DNA of 64,000 nucleotides from an uncultured Flavobacteriaceae bacterium (GCA_947495135.1 CANLXN010000010.1:1-64000), one strand, 5' to 3'; counted from the stretch's first letter, positions 46,821-55,758 are shown. The notes: generated from the letters alone by a model not told the origin. Numbers and translations: made by a program.

Positions 46821-46966
46821 TCTTTTACGACGGTTTTGTAGATGCTGTGTTGCGTGGTTAAGCAACTAATTTAGTAAACAAATAGGAACCCGAGAAAATT
46901 CCGAAGGAATTTTCTAAGTAAGTACATGCCAAAGCAATTAATTATACACGGTGTTAGCTGCTGGCT
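46821..46966. repeat. Cassette-boundary repeat, short class A
   Basis: Left core TCTTTTACGACGGTTTTGTAG, TTGCGTGGTTAAGCAACTAA, central palindrome GAAAATTCCGAAGGAATTTTC, and right arm AAAGCAATTAATTATACACGG ending GTTAGCTGCTGG. Confidence 0.85.
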
Positions 46967-46976
46967 TCTTCCTATT

Positions 46977-47347
46977 TTAATTCAACCACTCTTTCCAAGG
47001 AATTACGAATGGTAGAACCAATACCCAAACAATAAAAAATAAAGCCATAGTTTTCGGAAATGGTATATCATTTCGAAATGCAGGAAGTGCAACAATAATA
47101 GCCAAGTTCCTTTATAAATTACTTGTAATAAAAGGACTGGCGAAAAGGTTACAGGTTTCCAAAGTCCTAAAATTGATAAAACAGCAATAGCTAACCAAAG
47201 ACAACCTACAAGCCTAATAACTTCTGTTGGTTGGTAAGCATTTCCAAATGTAGTTAAAGCAGAATTCTTGGGGTTTGAAAGTGCTGAAATTGCTATTTGT
47301 CCGGCGACTATTATGTTTAGTATGTAAACAATTCGCAGTGCAATCAT
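46977..47347 (-). pseudogene. Frameshifted small membrane protein gene
   Basis: The first 81 codons read smoothly as a membrane protein (MIALRIVYILNIIVAGQIAI, ... VTFSPVLLLQVIYKGTWLL). After TGG-CT at about 47104 the frame goes wrong; moving to the next frame restores a convincing end (IIVALPAFRNDIPFPKT, then FVIPWKEWLN) with a stop at 46977, right beside the repeat core. One missing base explains it. The uncorrected frame stops at 47003. Either a recent frameshift or a sequencing error. Followed upstream by SRPBCC and Crp genes in the same cassette. Confidence 0.8.
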
Positions 47348-47357
47348 TTTGTTTGGT

Positions 47358-47798
47358 TTATTCTTGTTCTACAAGTTCTTTAAAATTTTGCATTACATCT
47401 GGTAATACGGACTTAAAACCTCCACCGAGCGTAAGTCCAAATAACCTTTTAAGAAATCCTGTAAATTTAATGTCGTCCGTAAATTCGATTTGGTTTTCTA
47501 TATTTCTGAGAGTTCGTTTTATTTCTAAAGTTCCTACAGGCATTTTAGTGACAAATGTGTAGGATTTATTAGGTGTAATTTTACTGATATGAAATTTTAG
47601 TTTTGGTCCTTTTTTGGGCGTTAGAATACCCTTTGCACCTAGATCGAAATTTTCTAAAAGAGTTGATGATTTAAGTTCTGTGTCCCATTCTTTCCATCTA
47701 TCCACATTTGTTAGGAAGCTCCAAACTTTTTCTTGGGTGTTATTCACTAAAATTGAGTATTGAAAATGATAATTTGTCTGTTTGTTTGATAAAGCCAT
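47358..47798 (-). CDS. SRPBCC-family (START-like) protein
   Basis: 146 residues. YSILVNNTQEKVWSFLTNVDRWKEWDTELKSS is the canonical first strand-helix of the SRPBCC/polyketide-cyclase fold, followed by FDLGAKGILTPKKGPKLKF and a long C-terminal helix (LPDVMQNFKELVEQE). Binds hydrophobic ligands; exact role unknown. Lies 10 bases upstream of the frameshifted membrane gene: an operon-like three-gene cassette with the Crp regulator. Confidence 0.88.
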   Translation of the reverse strand: MALSNKQTNYHFQYSILVNNTQEKVWSFLTNVDRWKEWDTELKSSTLLENFDLGAKGILTPKKGPKLKFHISKITPNKSYTFVTKMPVGTLEIKRTLRNIENQIEFTDDIKFTGFLKRLFGLTLGGGFKSVLPDVMQNFKELVEQE

Positions 47799-47849
47799 TT
47801 TGCGATTTTAATTGCAAAATTCCTAAATCATTTGGACAATTTACTGCAC

Positions 47850-48413
47850 CTATGTTAACTTCTTTCTAATTCGACTTAACGATTGGGGTGCAACTCCAAA
47901 AAATGATGCGAGATGTTTTAAAGGTATTCTTTGCAATAGTTCTGGGCGGTTATTTAGTAATTTTTGGTAACGGTTTTTAGCAGTCTCTGTTTGCAGTTCC
48001 TCTAATATTTCTTCGGTAAAATATTGTACTTCTTGGGTTATTTTACGAGCAAAACTATTCCAAGACTTTAGGTTTAATAGTTCTTCATTTTCTTTATAGG
48101 TTGTTTCCCATATTATTGATTTTTCTATGGTTTGAATATATTCATTAGCAGGTTTTTTTGAATTGAAACTTGCTTGTGATGTAAAACAATATGGTGCAAT
48201 TGTAAAAAATTTTGTTGATTCAGTACCATCTCTTAAAACAAAGAATCTTAAAAGTCCATTTTCGAGGAAGTAAAGGTTATTACAGATTTTTCCTTGCTCT
48301 AATAGATTGTAGTTTTTTGGCAGTATTTTTTTTCTAAAGCGAGCCGATACTAATTCCCAATCCGCATCTGGAATTTTTTCATATTGTTCTACAAATTTTC
48401 TAAATTCTTTCAA
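47850..48413 (-). CDS. Crp/Fnr-family transcriptional regulator
   Basis: 187 residues. A cyclic-nucleotide-binding-like beta roll (YNLLEQGKICNNLYFLENGLLRFFVLRDGTESTKFF, ~35-70) and a short C-terminal helix-turn-helix (RIPLKHLASFFGVAPQSLSRIRKKL). Typical Bacteroidota Crp-type regulator. Probably controls the SRPBCC and membrane genes that follow it. Confidence 0.92.
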   Translation of the reverse strand: MKEFRKFVEQYEKIPDADWELVSARFRKKILPKNYNLLEQGKICNNLYFLENGLLRFFVLRDGTESTKFFTIAPYCFTSQASFNSKKPANEYIQTIEKSIIWETTYKENEELLNLKSWNSFARKITQEVQYFTEEILEELQTETAKNRYQKLLNNRPELLQRIPLKHLASFFGVAPQSLSRIRKKLT

Positions 48414-48440
48414 TTTTTAATGTCTGTTCCTAGGTTTTTT

Positions 48441-48555
48441 CAGCTTGTAGGTAACGTTTAGTACATAAATCGTTGGGCATTTAAAAATACTTCATTTTCG
48501 GTTTATCTTTATCCACTTATTGAACAATGATTTAGATATCTTGTTGGGCACATGT
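48441..48555. repeat. Cassette-boundary repeat (diverged)
   Basis: Left core CAGCTTGTAGGTAACG matches, in complement, GTTAGCTGCTGG on the far side of the three-gene cassette. Right core is probably TTGTTGGGCACATG, loosely complementary to GGTGTCTAAC at 49217. The interior is AT-rich and worn. Confidence 0.55.
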
Positions 48556-48651
48556 ATCTTATTTATTTAATATTTTCATTGACTTTTTCTTTCAACCGAC
48601 CTTCATTATGTAGGTAAAGGTTTCCTATTTCTTGATTTTTATTATTAGACT

Positions 48652-49176
48652 TTACTTAAAATCAAGTGGTAAATATCTTTCTTTAATAATATTAAAGTGA
48701 TGGAGTTGGTGTCCTATTATGTTAAAACCCATAGCCAATACTGACATCTCATAATTATAAAAATTACAGTTGGTTTTTAATATTTGTTTGTTGTATGTGT
48801 CAAACATTGCTTTTGTTGCTAAACGTACTGCACGAAGTTCGGCTATTATTTGCGCTATCGACAATTCATCAGCATTAGTATTATCTGCCATAATTTGGTC
48901 TTCAATTCCTGGAGGAACAGTTCCTTCTTTACGTGCAAAAAGTAGTGTGCGATAACACCAAATACGTTCCCAGTCGGTCAAGTGTTGTATCACTTTATTA
49001 ACAGACCATTTCCCTTTTGCATAAACTTTTAAGCCTATTCGTTTTAGTTGTTCTATGTCAAGATCATCAATTTGCTTTATACTTTTGTCAAAAGCTTTTG
49101 TAAGTTCAATGTCTTCATTTAGCTTGATATAGTATTCAAAATATTCAGGAAACTCTTTTATGTCAGATTTTTTCAT
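48652..49176 (-). CDS. DinB-family protein
   Basis: 174 residues. Four-helix-bundle DinB pattern with potential metal His: KWSVNKVIQHLTDWERIWCYR (~57-77, His in VIQHL) and MGFNIIGHQLHHFNIIKERYLPL (~150-172). Members include thiol transferases and stress-induced proteins; substrate unknown. No signal peptide, unlike the DUF1569 gene at 44479. Single-gene cassette. Confidence 0.88.
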   Translation of the reverse strand: MKKSDIKEFPEYFEYYIKLNEDIELTKAFDKSIKQIDDLDIEQLKRIGLKVYAKGKWSVNKVIQHLTDWERIWCYRTLLFARKEGTVPPGIEDQIMADNTNADELSIAQIIAELRAVRLATKAMFDTYNKQILKTNCNFYNYEMSVLAMGFNIIGHQLHHFNIIKERYLPLDFK

Positions 49177-49212
49177 TTTTTTAAATTTCGTGAGATTGTT
49201 GAGTCTGAGTTC

Positions 49213-49357
49213 TGATGGTGTCTAACGGTTTTGTATATGGCAGGTTGCTATAATTAGTAGTTATATTTTATTCAGTCGTAACTTAGTTTGAATAGTAGGG
49301 CAGAGTTTAAAAATAACCAAATTTCGGCAATGTTTTATATACGTTGTTGTGTGCCGT
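49213..49357. repeat. Cassette-boundary repeat, short class A2
   Basis: Left core TGGTGTCTAACGGTTTTGTAT; interior TAGTAGTTATATTTTATTC; right arm TCGGCAATGTTTTATATACG ending GTTGTGTGCCG. Almost identical inside to the copy at 63466, 14 kb away, but with different outer cores. Confidence 0.88.
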
Positions 49358-49360
49358 TAA

Positions 49361-50275
49361 TTAAAATATAGATAATTTGGATTTAGTAGTAAAATCTTCC
49401 AAAAATTTCATTCCTCTATATGAGTTACCTTTCTTATTCAATTTCGGGCTCCATACCGCAATAACATATTTGTCTGGATGTATCGCTATAATTCCTCCCC
49501 CGACACCACTCTTGCCGGGAAGCCCTACTTTAAAAGCGAATTCTCCCGATTCATCATAAAAACCACAAGTTTGCATAAGAGCATTTATTCGTTTTGATTG
49601 TCTTTCCGTCAGTATTGATTTGTTAGTATGAATTTGATTTCCATTATTGGCCAAGAATAAAAACACCTCTGATAATTCTTTACAACTCATCTCAAGAGAA
49701 CAAAGATCATAGTAGAAATCGAGTACATCTGAAGGTTCATTTTTAATTTGACCAAAAGATTTGATAAAATTACATAAGGCTACATTTCTATAACCCACGG
49801 ATTTTTCTGAGCGGGCTATTTCACTCGAATACTTAAATTCAGCACTGTTCGATAGACTTTGTACATACTTTAAGAAATCTTCTTTAGGGTTTTTTAAATT
49901 ACTAATAAGTATATCAGATATGACGATTGCTCCTGCATTTAAAAACGGGTTTCTAGGTATACCTCGATCAGTTTCAAGTTGCACAAGCGAATTAAAAGCC
50001 GTGCCCGAAGGTTCAACTCCAACTCTCTTCCATATTTTATCACCAAGTATGTTATATGCAAGACACAAGGAAAGCACCTTGGCTATACTTTGAATTGAAA
50101 ATTTGTCAGAATAATTTCCAACACCAAATTGGACTTGATCAACCGTGGATATGTGTACTCCAAAATTATCTGGATCTATTTTACCCAATTCAGGAATGTA
50201 AGAAGCCATTTCTCCTCTATTGTCTATGCTATTAACTTTCTGATAGACTTCTTGGATTGTTTCTTCAAAGTTCAT
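49361..50275 (-). CDS. glsA: Glutaminase A
   Basis: 304 residues from MNFEETIQEVYQKVNSIDNR; an earlier ATG would start inside the boundary repeat, so this start fits family length. Serine-dependent beta-lactamase-like glutaminase: S63-I-A-K66 (FSIQSIAKVLSL), NPFLNAGAI (~124), and GLPGKSGVGGGI (~255-265). Converts glutamine to glutamate and ammonia in the cytoplasm. A complete core-metabolism-like enzyme carried as a single-gene cassette. Confidence 0.95.
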   Translation of the reverse strand: MNFEETIQEVYQKVNSIDNRGEMASYIPELGKIDPDNFGVHISTVDQVQFGVGNYSDKFSIQSIAKVLSLCLAYNILGDKIWKRVGVEPSGTAFNSLVQLETDRGIPRNPFLNAGAIVISDILISNLKNPKEDFLKYVQSLSNSAEFKYSSEIARSEKSVGYRNVALCNFIKSFGQIKNEPSDVLDFYYDLCSLEMSCKELSEVFLFLANNGNQIHTNKSILTERQSKRINALMQTCGFYDESGEFAFKVGLPGKSGVGGGIIAIHPDKYVIAVWSPKLNKKGNSYRGMKFLEDFTTKSKLSIF

Positions 50276-50288
50276 TTGCTTATTTCTA

Positions 50289-50428
50289 GTTGCACACAAC
50301 GTATTTGTGAATGGTTTCGCTGCGTAGAGACTAAGATAGCAAAAAGGGAAGAACCCATTGTTCAGCAGCAAGGATTTTCCGAAAGGAAAATCAGACGCAA
50401 TGAACTATACACGTTGTTATGTGCAGGC
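50289..50428. repeat. Cassette-boundary repeat, short class A3
   Basis: Left core AGTTGCACACAACG; central palindrome GATTTTCCGAAAGGAAAATC; right arm GCAATGAACTATACACG ending GTTATGTGCAGGC. Left core is complementary to GTTGTGTGCCG across the glutaminase gene. Confidence 0.88.
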
Positions 50429-51957
50429 TATTTGTATGCCTTCAATATATAATTTGGAATCATTTCATTAGGCGGTGTACTTTTACCATATAGTTGAAAG
50501 GAATTATAGTTACCGCCGGTAAACACTGTAATCATATCTAATTCAGGCCAAATGTTTATTTTTTGCCCACCATTCCCAGAAGCTTGATAGGAACTATATT
50601 TTTTACCGTTAGCTTCAAAGATTCTTTCCTGCCATAAGTATCCGTAGTCGCCGTCTTCCATTCTAAAGGTCTTGGTTACCCAACTTTCTGATATTATCTG
50701 CTTCTCTTGCCATTTTCCATTATCCATATACATTTTAGCTAGTTTGATCAAATCTCTGGACGTCAATTTAAGTTGACTAAAATTAGTCATACTTGCTTTA
50801 TTTGGCTCAAAAACCCAATCATAGTTGGTGATTCCTAATGGTTGAAACAAATTTTCTCTTGCGAAATCTTCAATATTTCTTTTGGTTGTTATTTCGACTA
50901 GACTGCCTAAAGTTAAAGCACAGCCTGTGCAATAGGATGATGCTATTCCTGGTTCTGAAATCATAGGAAGATCTAGCGTGTATTTAACCCAATCTTCACT
51001 TTCCATCATGGCCATTTCGTTGCCTTTACTGTCTTGGTTACTATCTTCACAATCTAATCCATGACGATACATCAAGAAGTTTTCTATTGTCAACGACTTT
51101 TTTCTACTATCTAAGTTTTCAATTTCTGGGTATCTTGATTCGAAATAGGGTAATAGTTTGTCATTTTCACTTTCAATAAAACCTCTGTCCTTGGCAATTC
51201 CTAAAATTCCACCAATAATTGATTTAGTTGCAGACCTTAATTGATGGGGCACGTCTTTACTGTGATCATAGAAGTATTCTTCTAATACTAATTTATTATT
51301 CTTGTAAATAAGTATACTATGGATATTTTGATATTTACCATCTATTGTTTTTCTAACCATCTCTACAAGAGGTTCGGAGTCTACAAATACATCATTTAAA
51401 TTTCCTACATCTAAACCATCATTCATTTTTTCTGGTTGTTGATAGGTGTATTTTTCAGAATGTTGAAATAAATCTTTACGAGGAAGCATCTCCAATCTTT
51501 TAAAATCTTTTGTAAGAAACTTGAATACTTCCTCATCAATTTTATAACTAACTATGTTTTCACTCTTATCTCTTTGAAATACTATAAGTTGATCTATCCT
51601 ATTTGTAAATATATTATCTGAAATGTAGGTTAATGGATACTTTTCGTTGTCTACAACTGCATAAAGTGTAGTGTCCAATTTCGACGCAATTAAATTTATA
51701 GTGCTGTTTCCACTATATTCATATTTACCTTCATATTCAATTAGCTTAGTTAGGGTTGTTTTTTCCGTCAAAGGCAATAATTTCATTTTACAATGAGGGC
51801 AGATAGCTGCTTGGACAAATGTGAGAGTATCACATTCTAAGTTGCATGGGGTACACTTGTAGACTATAGATTCTTCTGGGGTTTTAGCTTCTTCAAATTT
51901 ACAGCCAAACAAACTTGCGATTGTTATTAAGGACAGAAGTATATTTTTGAACGTCAT
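50428..51957 (-). CDS. Lipoprotein serine hydrolase with N-terminal five-Cys motif
   Basis: 509 residues, lipobox SLFGC. A Cys motif C35, C38, C42, C53, C56 (YKCTPCNLECDTL, AICPHCKMKL) has exactly the spacing of that in the alpha/beta hydrolase at 19512. Residues ~70-160 form a small beta domain. Then a class C beta-lactamase fold: S242-A-T-K245 (LRSATKSIIGG), SYCTG as second motif (~338), and GNGGQ near residue 465 in place of HTG. Single-gene cassette. Confidence 0.8.
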   Translation of the reverse strand: MTFKNILLSLITIASLFGCKFEEAKTPEESIVYKCTPCNLECDTLTFVQAAICPHCKMKLLPLTEKTTLTKLIEYEGKYEYSGNSTINLIASKLDTTLYAVVDNEKYPLTYISDNIFTNRIDQLIVFQRDKSENIVSYKIDEEVFKFLTKDFKRLEMLPRKDLFQHSEKYTYQQPEKMNDGLDVGNLNDVFVDSEPLVEMVRKTIDGKYQNIHSILIYKNNKLVLEEYFYDHSKDVPHQLRSATKSIIGGILGIAKDRGFIESENDKLLPYFESRYPEIENLDSRKKSLTIENFLMYRHGLDCEDSNQDSKGNEMAMMESEDWVKYTLDLPMISEPGIASSYCTGCALTLGSLVEITTKRNIEDFARENLFQPLGITNYDWVFEPNKASMTNFSQLKLTSRDLIKLAKMYMDNGKWQEKQIISESWVTKTFRMEDGDYGYLWQERIFEANGKKYSSYQASGNGGQKINIWPELDMITVFTGGNYNSFQLYGKSTPPNEMIPNYILKAYK

Positions 51958-52012
51958 TGGTCAGAGATTTCTGTAAAGACGACATAAAAATTTTATTGTT
52001 GCAAAAAGGCCA

Positions 52013-52153
52013 TAGCTTGCAGGTAACGGTTTTGTGTATGGCTCGTTGCGGAACATCAACTATGATTTTCCGCCGTGACTGAAAGATAGCAAATTGCAAT
52101 GAATTCAGATTAAGGAATTTAGTCGCAATGAGCTATACACGTTGTTGTGTGCT
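52013..52153. repeat. Cassette-boundary repeat, short class A3
   Basis: Left core TAGCTTGCAGGTAACGG, GTGTATGGCTCGTTGCGG; right arm CGCAATGAGCTATACACG ending GTTGTGTGCTG. The inner arms (TGTGTATGGCTCGTTGCG with CGCAATGAGCTATACA) are strongly complementary. Confidence 0.9.
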
Positions 52154-52167
52154 GTACTTTATTGTTT

Positions 52168-53679
52168 CTATTCTAAATTCCTACGGATAATTTCTATTCC
52201 GATTTCACCAAAATATTCAGATATTATCTTCTGCCATAATACCATCCCATTTTCAGAGTTTGAAAATATAACCAGCCCTCTTTTTCTTTTTGGAAGCATA
52301 ATTGCTATAGCTTTTGTTCCATAATCTCCACCAGTATGCATTAAAGCGTATTCGTTATTTGGTAAATTAGATAATAATTGCATTCCTAAATTGCGGTCTA
52401 TTCCTTTTTTTTGACTGACTTGTGGTTTTAAAAATTCTAAATATAATTTGTTGGACAGACCTGCTCCATTCATAATATGAATTAAGAATTTAGAATAGTC
52501 ATTTACAGTGGTCATTAGGTTTGCTGCTGCATTGGCTTCATAGTATTTTTCTAAAGGTATTTGCGATTCATTTTCATCGTGTTCAAAAGCATAATTATTC
52601 TCATTTATTTTTGGTGTCCAATAAAAGTGTGTATTGTTCATTTCTAATGGTTCAAAAAGAACTTCAGAAGCAATCTGCTCAAAAGATTTTTTCAGCTTGT
52701 TTTCAATAACTTTTCTTAAATATTCAAATCCTTCGCCAGAATATTGAAATTTTGTTCCTGGCTCAAATTCAAATGTCAGTTTGTTAGATTCAGTTAAATA
52801 TCTCCAGTTTGGAAATCCGGATTGTTGAGATAAAATGTGTCTTGCGGTAAGTTTGCTTAAAAATGCATGATTTTTAATGTCCGGATCTATATAATATTTA
52901 GAAATAGACTCATCTAATTGCAAATCTCCATTCTCAATTAATTTTAGAACCACTAAGGCAGCTACTGGTTTAGTTAAAGATGCAACTTTGTATATACTAT
53001 TTACTGAAACATTAATATCTTGTTTTTGAATACCAAACGAGCGCACTTGTTTCAGACTTCCATCTTCAATATAACCAATAGAAATTGAAGGAATTTTATG
53101 TTGCTCAAGTAGATTTTCTATTTTGATATCATTGTCAAATAATTGCAATGGGTAATTTGCGTTAAATTTTTGGCCATAATCTTTATTGGGTTCTTTATGG
53201 TCGTAACTTAACACTCTGGATAATTTCCATTTACAATTTTCTAAATTCCAGACAGATGTAAACTTGGCAATGTTTGTTAAGTATAACTCTTTGTTTGGTT
53301 CTTTGATATAGAATAAGTGAATCCCCCTTTGGATAGCTCCATAGGTTTCACCATTATTTTTTAATCGATAAACTTCTAAACTTTCTTCTATAACTTTTCT
53401 TATGGGTTTTCTTTCTATGTTAGAACAGATACTTTCTCTAAAACCTATGAAGAACTGCTCTTTATTTTGTGTTCCATTTTCATCGTGATAGAATTCAAAA
53501 TTGTTAGAAATATAGGTTTCTAATATTTCAAAATTACATTTATTAAAACCCTCTTCAAAAAACAAGCTGTCTGTTTTTTTTAGTTGAATAAAAAGGTCTG
53601 AATCTTTCGCAATCTGTGCATTACAGCAGTTGGTATTAAGTAGAAAAATGATTGTGAAAAGTAAACTAAGTTGTTTCAT
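52168..53679 (-). CDS. Secreted NTF2-like / beta-lactamase-fold serine hydrolase fusion
   Basis: 503 residues, signal peptide with Cys at 18-19. Residues ~30-160 are an NTF2/DUF4440-like domain (FEILETYISNNFEFYHDENG, FTSVWNLENCKWKLSRVLSYDH). Residues ~185-503 are a class C beta-lactamase fold: S234-L-T-K237 (KVASLTKPVAAL), YSG in FQYSGEGFEYL, HTGG in LMHTGGDYGTKA. The same YSG variant is seen at 21564. Shares a cassette with the HTH regulator upstream (107-base gap). Confidence 0.87.
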   Translation of the reverse strand: MKQLSLLFTIIFLLNTNCCNAQIAKDSDLFIQLKKTDSLFFEEGFNKCNFEILETYISNNFEFYHDENGTQNKEQFFIGFRESICSNIERKPIRKVIEESLEVYRLKNNGETYGAIQRGIHLFYIKEPNKELYLTNIAKFTSVWNLENCKWKLSRVLSYDHKEPNKDYGQKFNANYPLQLFDNDIKIENLLEQHKIPSISIGYIEDGSLKQVRSFGIQKQDINVSVNSIYKVASLTKPVAALVVLKLIENGDLQLDESISKYYIDPDIKNHAFLSKLTARHILSQQSGFPNWRYLTESNKLTFEFEPGTKFQYSGEGFEYLRKVIENKLKKSFEQIASEVLFEPLEMNNTHFYWTPKINENNYAFEHDENESQIPLEKYYEANAAANLMTTVNDYSKFLIHIMNGAGLSNKLYLEFLKPQVSQKKGIDRNLGMQLLSNLPNNEYALMHTGGDYGTKAIAIMLPKRKRGLVIFSNSENGMVLWQKIISEYFGEIGIEIIRRNLE

Positions 53680-53786
53680 TATTGTAGATAAAATTAGGTT
53701 TATAAATAATGATACAAAAGTCTGAAAGCAATATGGCTTTGAATGTAAAAACTACCCGACAAAAAAACGACAATATCCTGACAGTA

Positions 53787-54326
53787 CTATAAGAAGCTGA
53801 AATTCAATTTAATGTGTAGCTTGTTTTTTTTGTCTAATGAAATTGTATTACGTAGAATAATAAAAATATTTACTAAAATAGAAACAATTAAAACAATTAA
53901 AGTCAACTTATTTTCAGATGAAAATAGCCTATTAATAAATGGACTCAGTAGAAAAATTACACCAGACAATATTGTCCATGAAATTTGAACAGAAACAATT
54001 TGTTTAGTTAATGAATTAACTTCTTTTTTGTGATGCATTAACATAAGGGGAATAGCAATATTTGCAAACGGAACAACTACAAAAGGGAGTGAGGATAGGT
54101 TTATTAATTTTATAAGTTTATAATTAAAAGAAGCTTCATTTTTCTCTTCTACCAACTCATCGTTACTCACGTTTAGAGCTTGAGCAAGTGCATTTAAACT
54201 GTGTCCTTTTAGTTTTGAGCCAGCTTCAATTCTTTGTATCGTTCTAACCGAAAGGCCAGTTTTGTCTGCTAATTCACTTTGAGTTAAGTTCAGTTTTTCT
54301 CTGCATTTTGTTAGTTTAGATTTCAT
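53787..54326 (-). CDS. XRE-type helix-turn-helix regulator with membrane domain
   Basis: 179 residues from MKSKLTKCREKLNLTQSELA; an earlier ATG would lie inside the boundary repeat. Residues 1-60 are a Cro/C1-type HTH (LTQSELADKTGLSVRTIQRIEAG); the remaining 110 residues contain four hydrophobic helices. Membrane-anchored XRE regulators of this layout are widespread in Bacteroidota. Probably controls the adjoining hydrolase gene. Confidence 0.85.
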   Translation of the reverse strand: MKSKLTKCREKLNLTQSELADKTGLSVRTIQRIEAGSKLKGHSLNALAQALNVSNDELVEEKNEASFNYKLIKLINLSSLPFVVVPFANIAIPLMLMHHKKEVNSLTKQIVSVQISWTILSGVIFLLSPFINRLFSSENKLTLIVLIVSILVNIFIILRNTISLDKKNKLHIKLNFSFL

Positions 54327-54368
54327 TGAACTAAAGCGTGAGTTTTGTATTTGATTGGTTTTCTTGTA

Positions 54369-54512
54369 TTGCACACAGCGTGTTCGTGTATGATTAGTGG
54401 CGATTAGCAACTAAGTTAGCAAAAGGTTTTGGACTGAGGAAAATTCTCCGAATTTTCCGATTAGGACTTACCAAGCCCCGGCAATTAATTATATGCGTTG
54501 TGTTGTGCGTTC
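54369..54512. repeat. Cassette-boundary repeat, short class A
   Basis: Left core TTGCACACAGCG with GTGTATGATTAGTGGCG and TTAGCAACTAAGTTAGC; interior GGAAAATTCTCCGAATTTTCC; right arm CGGCAATTAATTATATGCG, ending TTGTGCGTTCG. Confidence 0.85.
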
Positions 54513-54550
54513 GTTTTTTTGTCAGTTAAGTAAATTAGTTATTCTTTTAA

Positions 54551-54967
54551 TTACGTAGTAACTTTCCACATAATGCCGAATTTGTCAATGCAATTACCAT
54601 AATAAGATTCCCAGAATGTAACGTGCATAGGCAATGTTTTTTGTCCACCTTTGGAAAGTTCGTTATATATCCTGTCGGCTTCATCTTTACTATCTGCATG
54701 AATTATAAGACCAAAGTTGCTATATCCTTTTGACTCTTCATATCCTTCGGTATAGTCGGCTCCATTCAGACTTGTTTCTTCACTAATATCCAAAGTGACG
54801 TGCATTATTTTATTTTCGTCAGTTTCTTGGAAAATGTGTCTGTCTTGTTTTGGAACATCCTTATAGCGTCCAATGTATGAGACCTTTTTTTCAAAAACTC
54901 CTTCATAAAAATTGAAGGCTTCTTCACAATTACCATTAAAATAAAGGTATGGATTCATTCTTGCCAT
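54551..54967 (-). CDS. VOC-family protein, PhnB/UbiG-like type
   Basis: 138 residues. MARMNPYLYFNGNCEEAFNFYEGVF, DISEETSLNGADY, NFGLIIHADSKDEADRIYNELSKGG and a terminal FGIMWKV match the PhnB-type VOC subfamily. Binding partner unknown. Single-gene cassette: flank GTTGTGCGTTC after the stop and GATGACGCACAAC before the start. Confidence 0.92.
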   Translation of the reverse strand: MARMNPYLYFNGNCEEAFNFYEGVFEKKVSYIGRYKDVPKQDRHIFQETDENKIMHVTLDISEETSLNGADYTEGYEESKGYSNFGLIIHADSKDEADRIYNELSKGGQKTLPMHVTFWESYYGNCIDKFGIMWKVTT

Positions 54968-55012
54968 CGGGCTTATTTTAGATTATTATTTAATTTTTCT
55001 ATGAATGCGTAG

Positions 55013-55221
55013 ATGACGCACAACGGTTTAGGCCATGGCAAGCAGGGCAGGCAAGAAAAGTTTTCGTTTCTGTCTGGTCCGTGAGCCTGAGCTTTTTGTT
55101 TTGCAATTATTTTTTCTTTTTAACTGCCAAATCCAAAAGATTTTGCGGACTCAACAAATACGCCCAAGCCTTTAAATTTAGTCTTTAATGCTCTATTTGC
55201 TATAGCCATTGTTGGCAACAG
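55013..55221. repeat. Cassette-boundary repeat, long class B
   Basis: Left core GATGACGCACAACGG, GAAAAGTTTTCGTTTCTG, GCCAAATCCAAAAGATTTTG and right core CCATTGTTGGCAACAG. The segment GTCCGTGAGCCTGAGCTTTT parallels GCACGAAGCTAAAGCTTA in the copies at 38872 and 61607. Confidence 0.82.
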
Positions 55222-55224
55222 TTT

Positions 55225-55740
55225 TTATTCGGTTTCATTGGTTTCGAATCCATAAATAGTCGTTTGCATACCTGCAATTTTCCATTCTCCATTTACTTTT
55301 TCCATGAGTCTAGTCTCTCGTTTCCGGCCACGTAAGGAATCTTGTTGTATGTAGGTAACCCACGCTCCGTTACCATAGAGACGAACATTTATTTTGTCCA
55401 ACAATTTAGGTAGAGGTTCAGGTTCAGGATGCTCTTCAATAAAGGTCTTAACGAATTGACTTATTTCGTTCCAGCCGACTGATTCGGAAAAAGTGTTTTC
55501 TGGGAAATCAATATAAGTTTTAGTTATGTTTGGGTCATGAACCCATTTTTCCTTCCAAGCCTCATAATCCCTTCGAAAAGCCGCCTTAGTTTCATTATTT
55601 AATGTTTCTAAAATTGCTTCTTTTTCCTGTTTAACATCTATTTTTTGATTTACGATTTCTTCAGTCCCAGATTTTTTGACTTCTTCACAACTCATTGCAA
55701 ATAGGAGAGCTGTAAAAGTGAAAACCATTAATTTCTTCAT
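55225..55740 (-). CDS. NTF2-fold (SnoaL-like) lipoprotein
   Basis: 171 residues, lipobox LLFAMSC. A long helix (AILETLNNETKAAFRRDYEAWKEKW) and strands ending ETRLMEKVNGEWKIAGMQTTIYGF are typical of SnoaL/NTF2 proteins. The terminal flanks GTTGGCAACAGTTTT and AAAACTGTTGCCAAC around this gene are the cleanest complementary pair in the array. Confidence 0.82.
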   Translation of the reverse strand: MKKLMVFTFTALLFAMSCEEVKKSGTEEIVNQKIDVKQEKEAILETLNNETKAAFRRDYEAWKEKWVHDPNITKTYIDFPENTFSESVGWNEISQFVKTFIEEHPEPEPLPKLLDKINVRLYGNGAWVTYIQQDSLRGRKRETRLMEKVNGEWKIAGMQTTIYGFETNETE

Positions 55741-55758
55741 GATAATGCTATATTTTTC

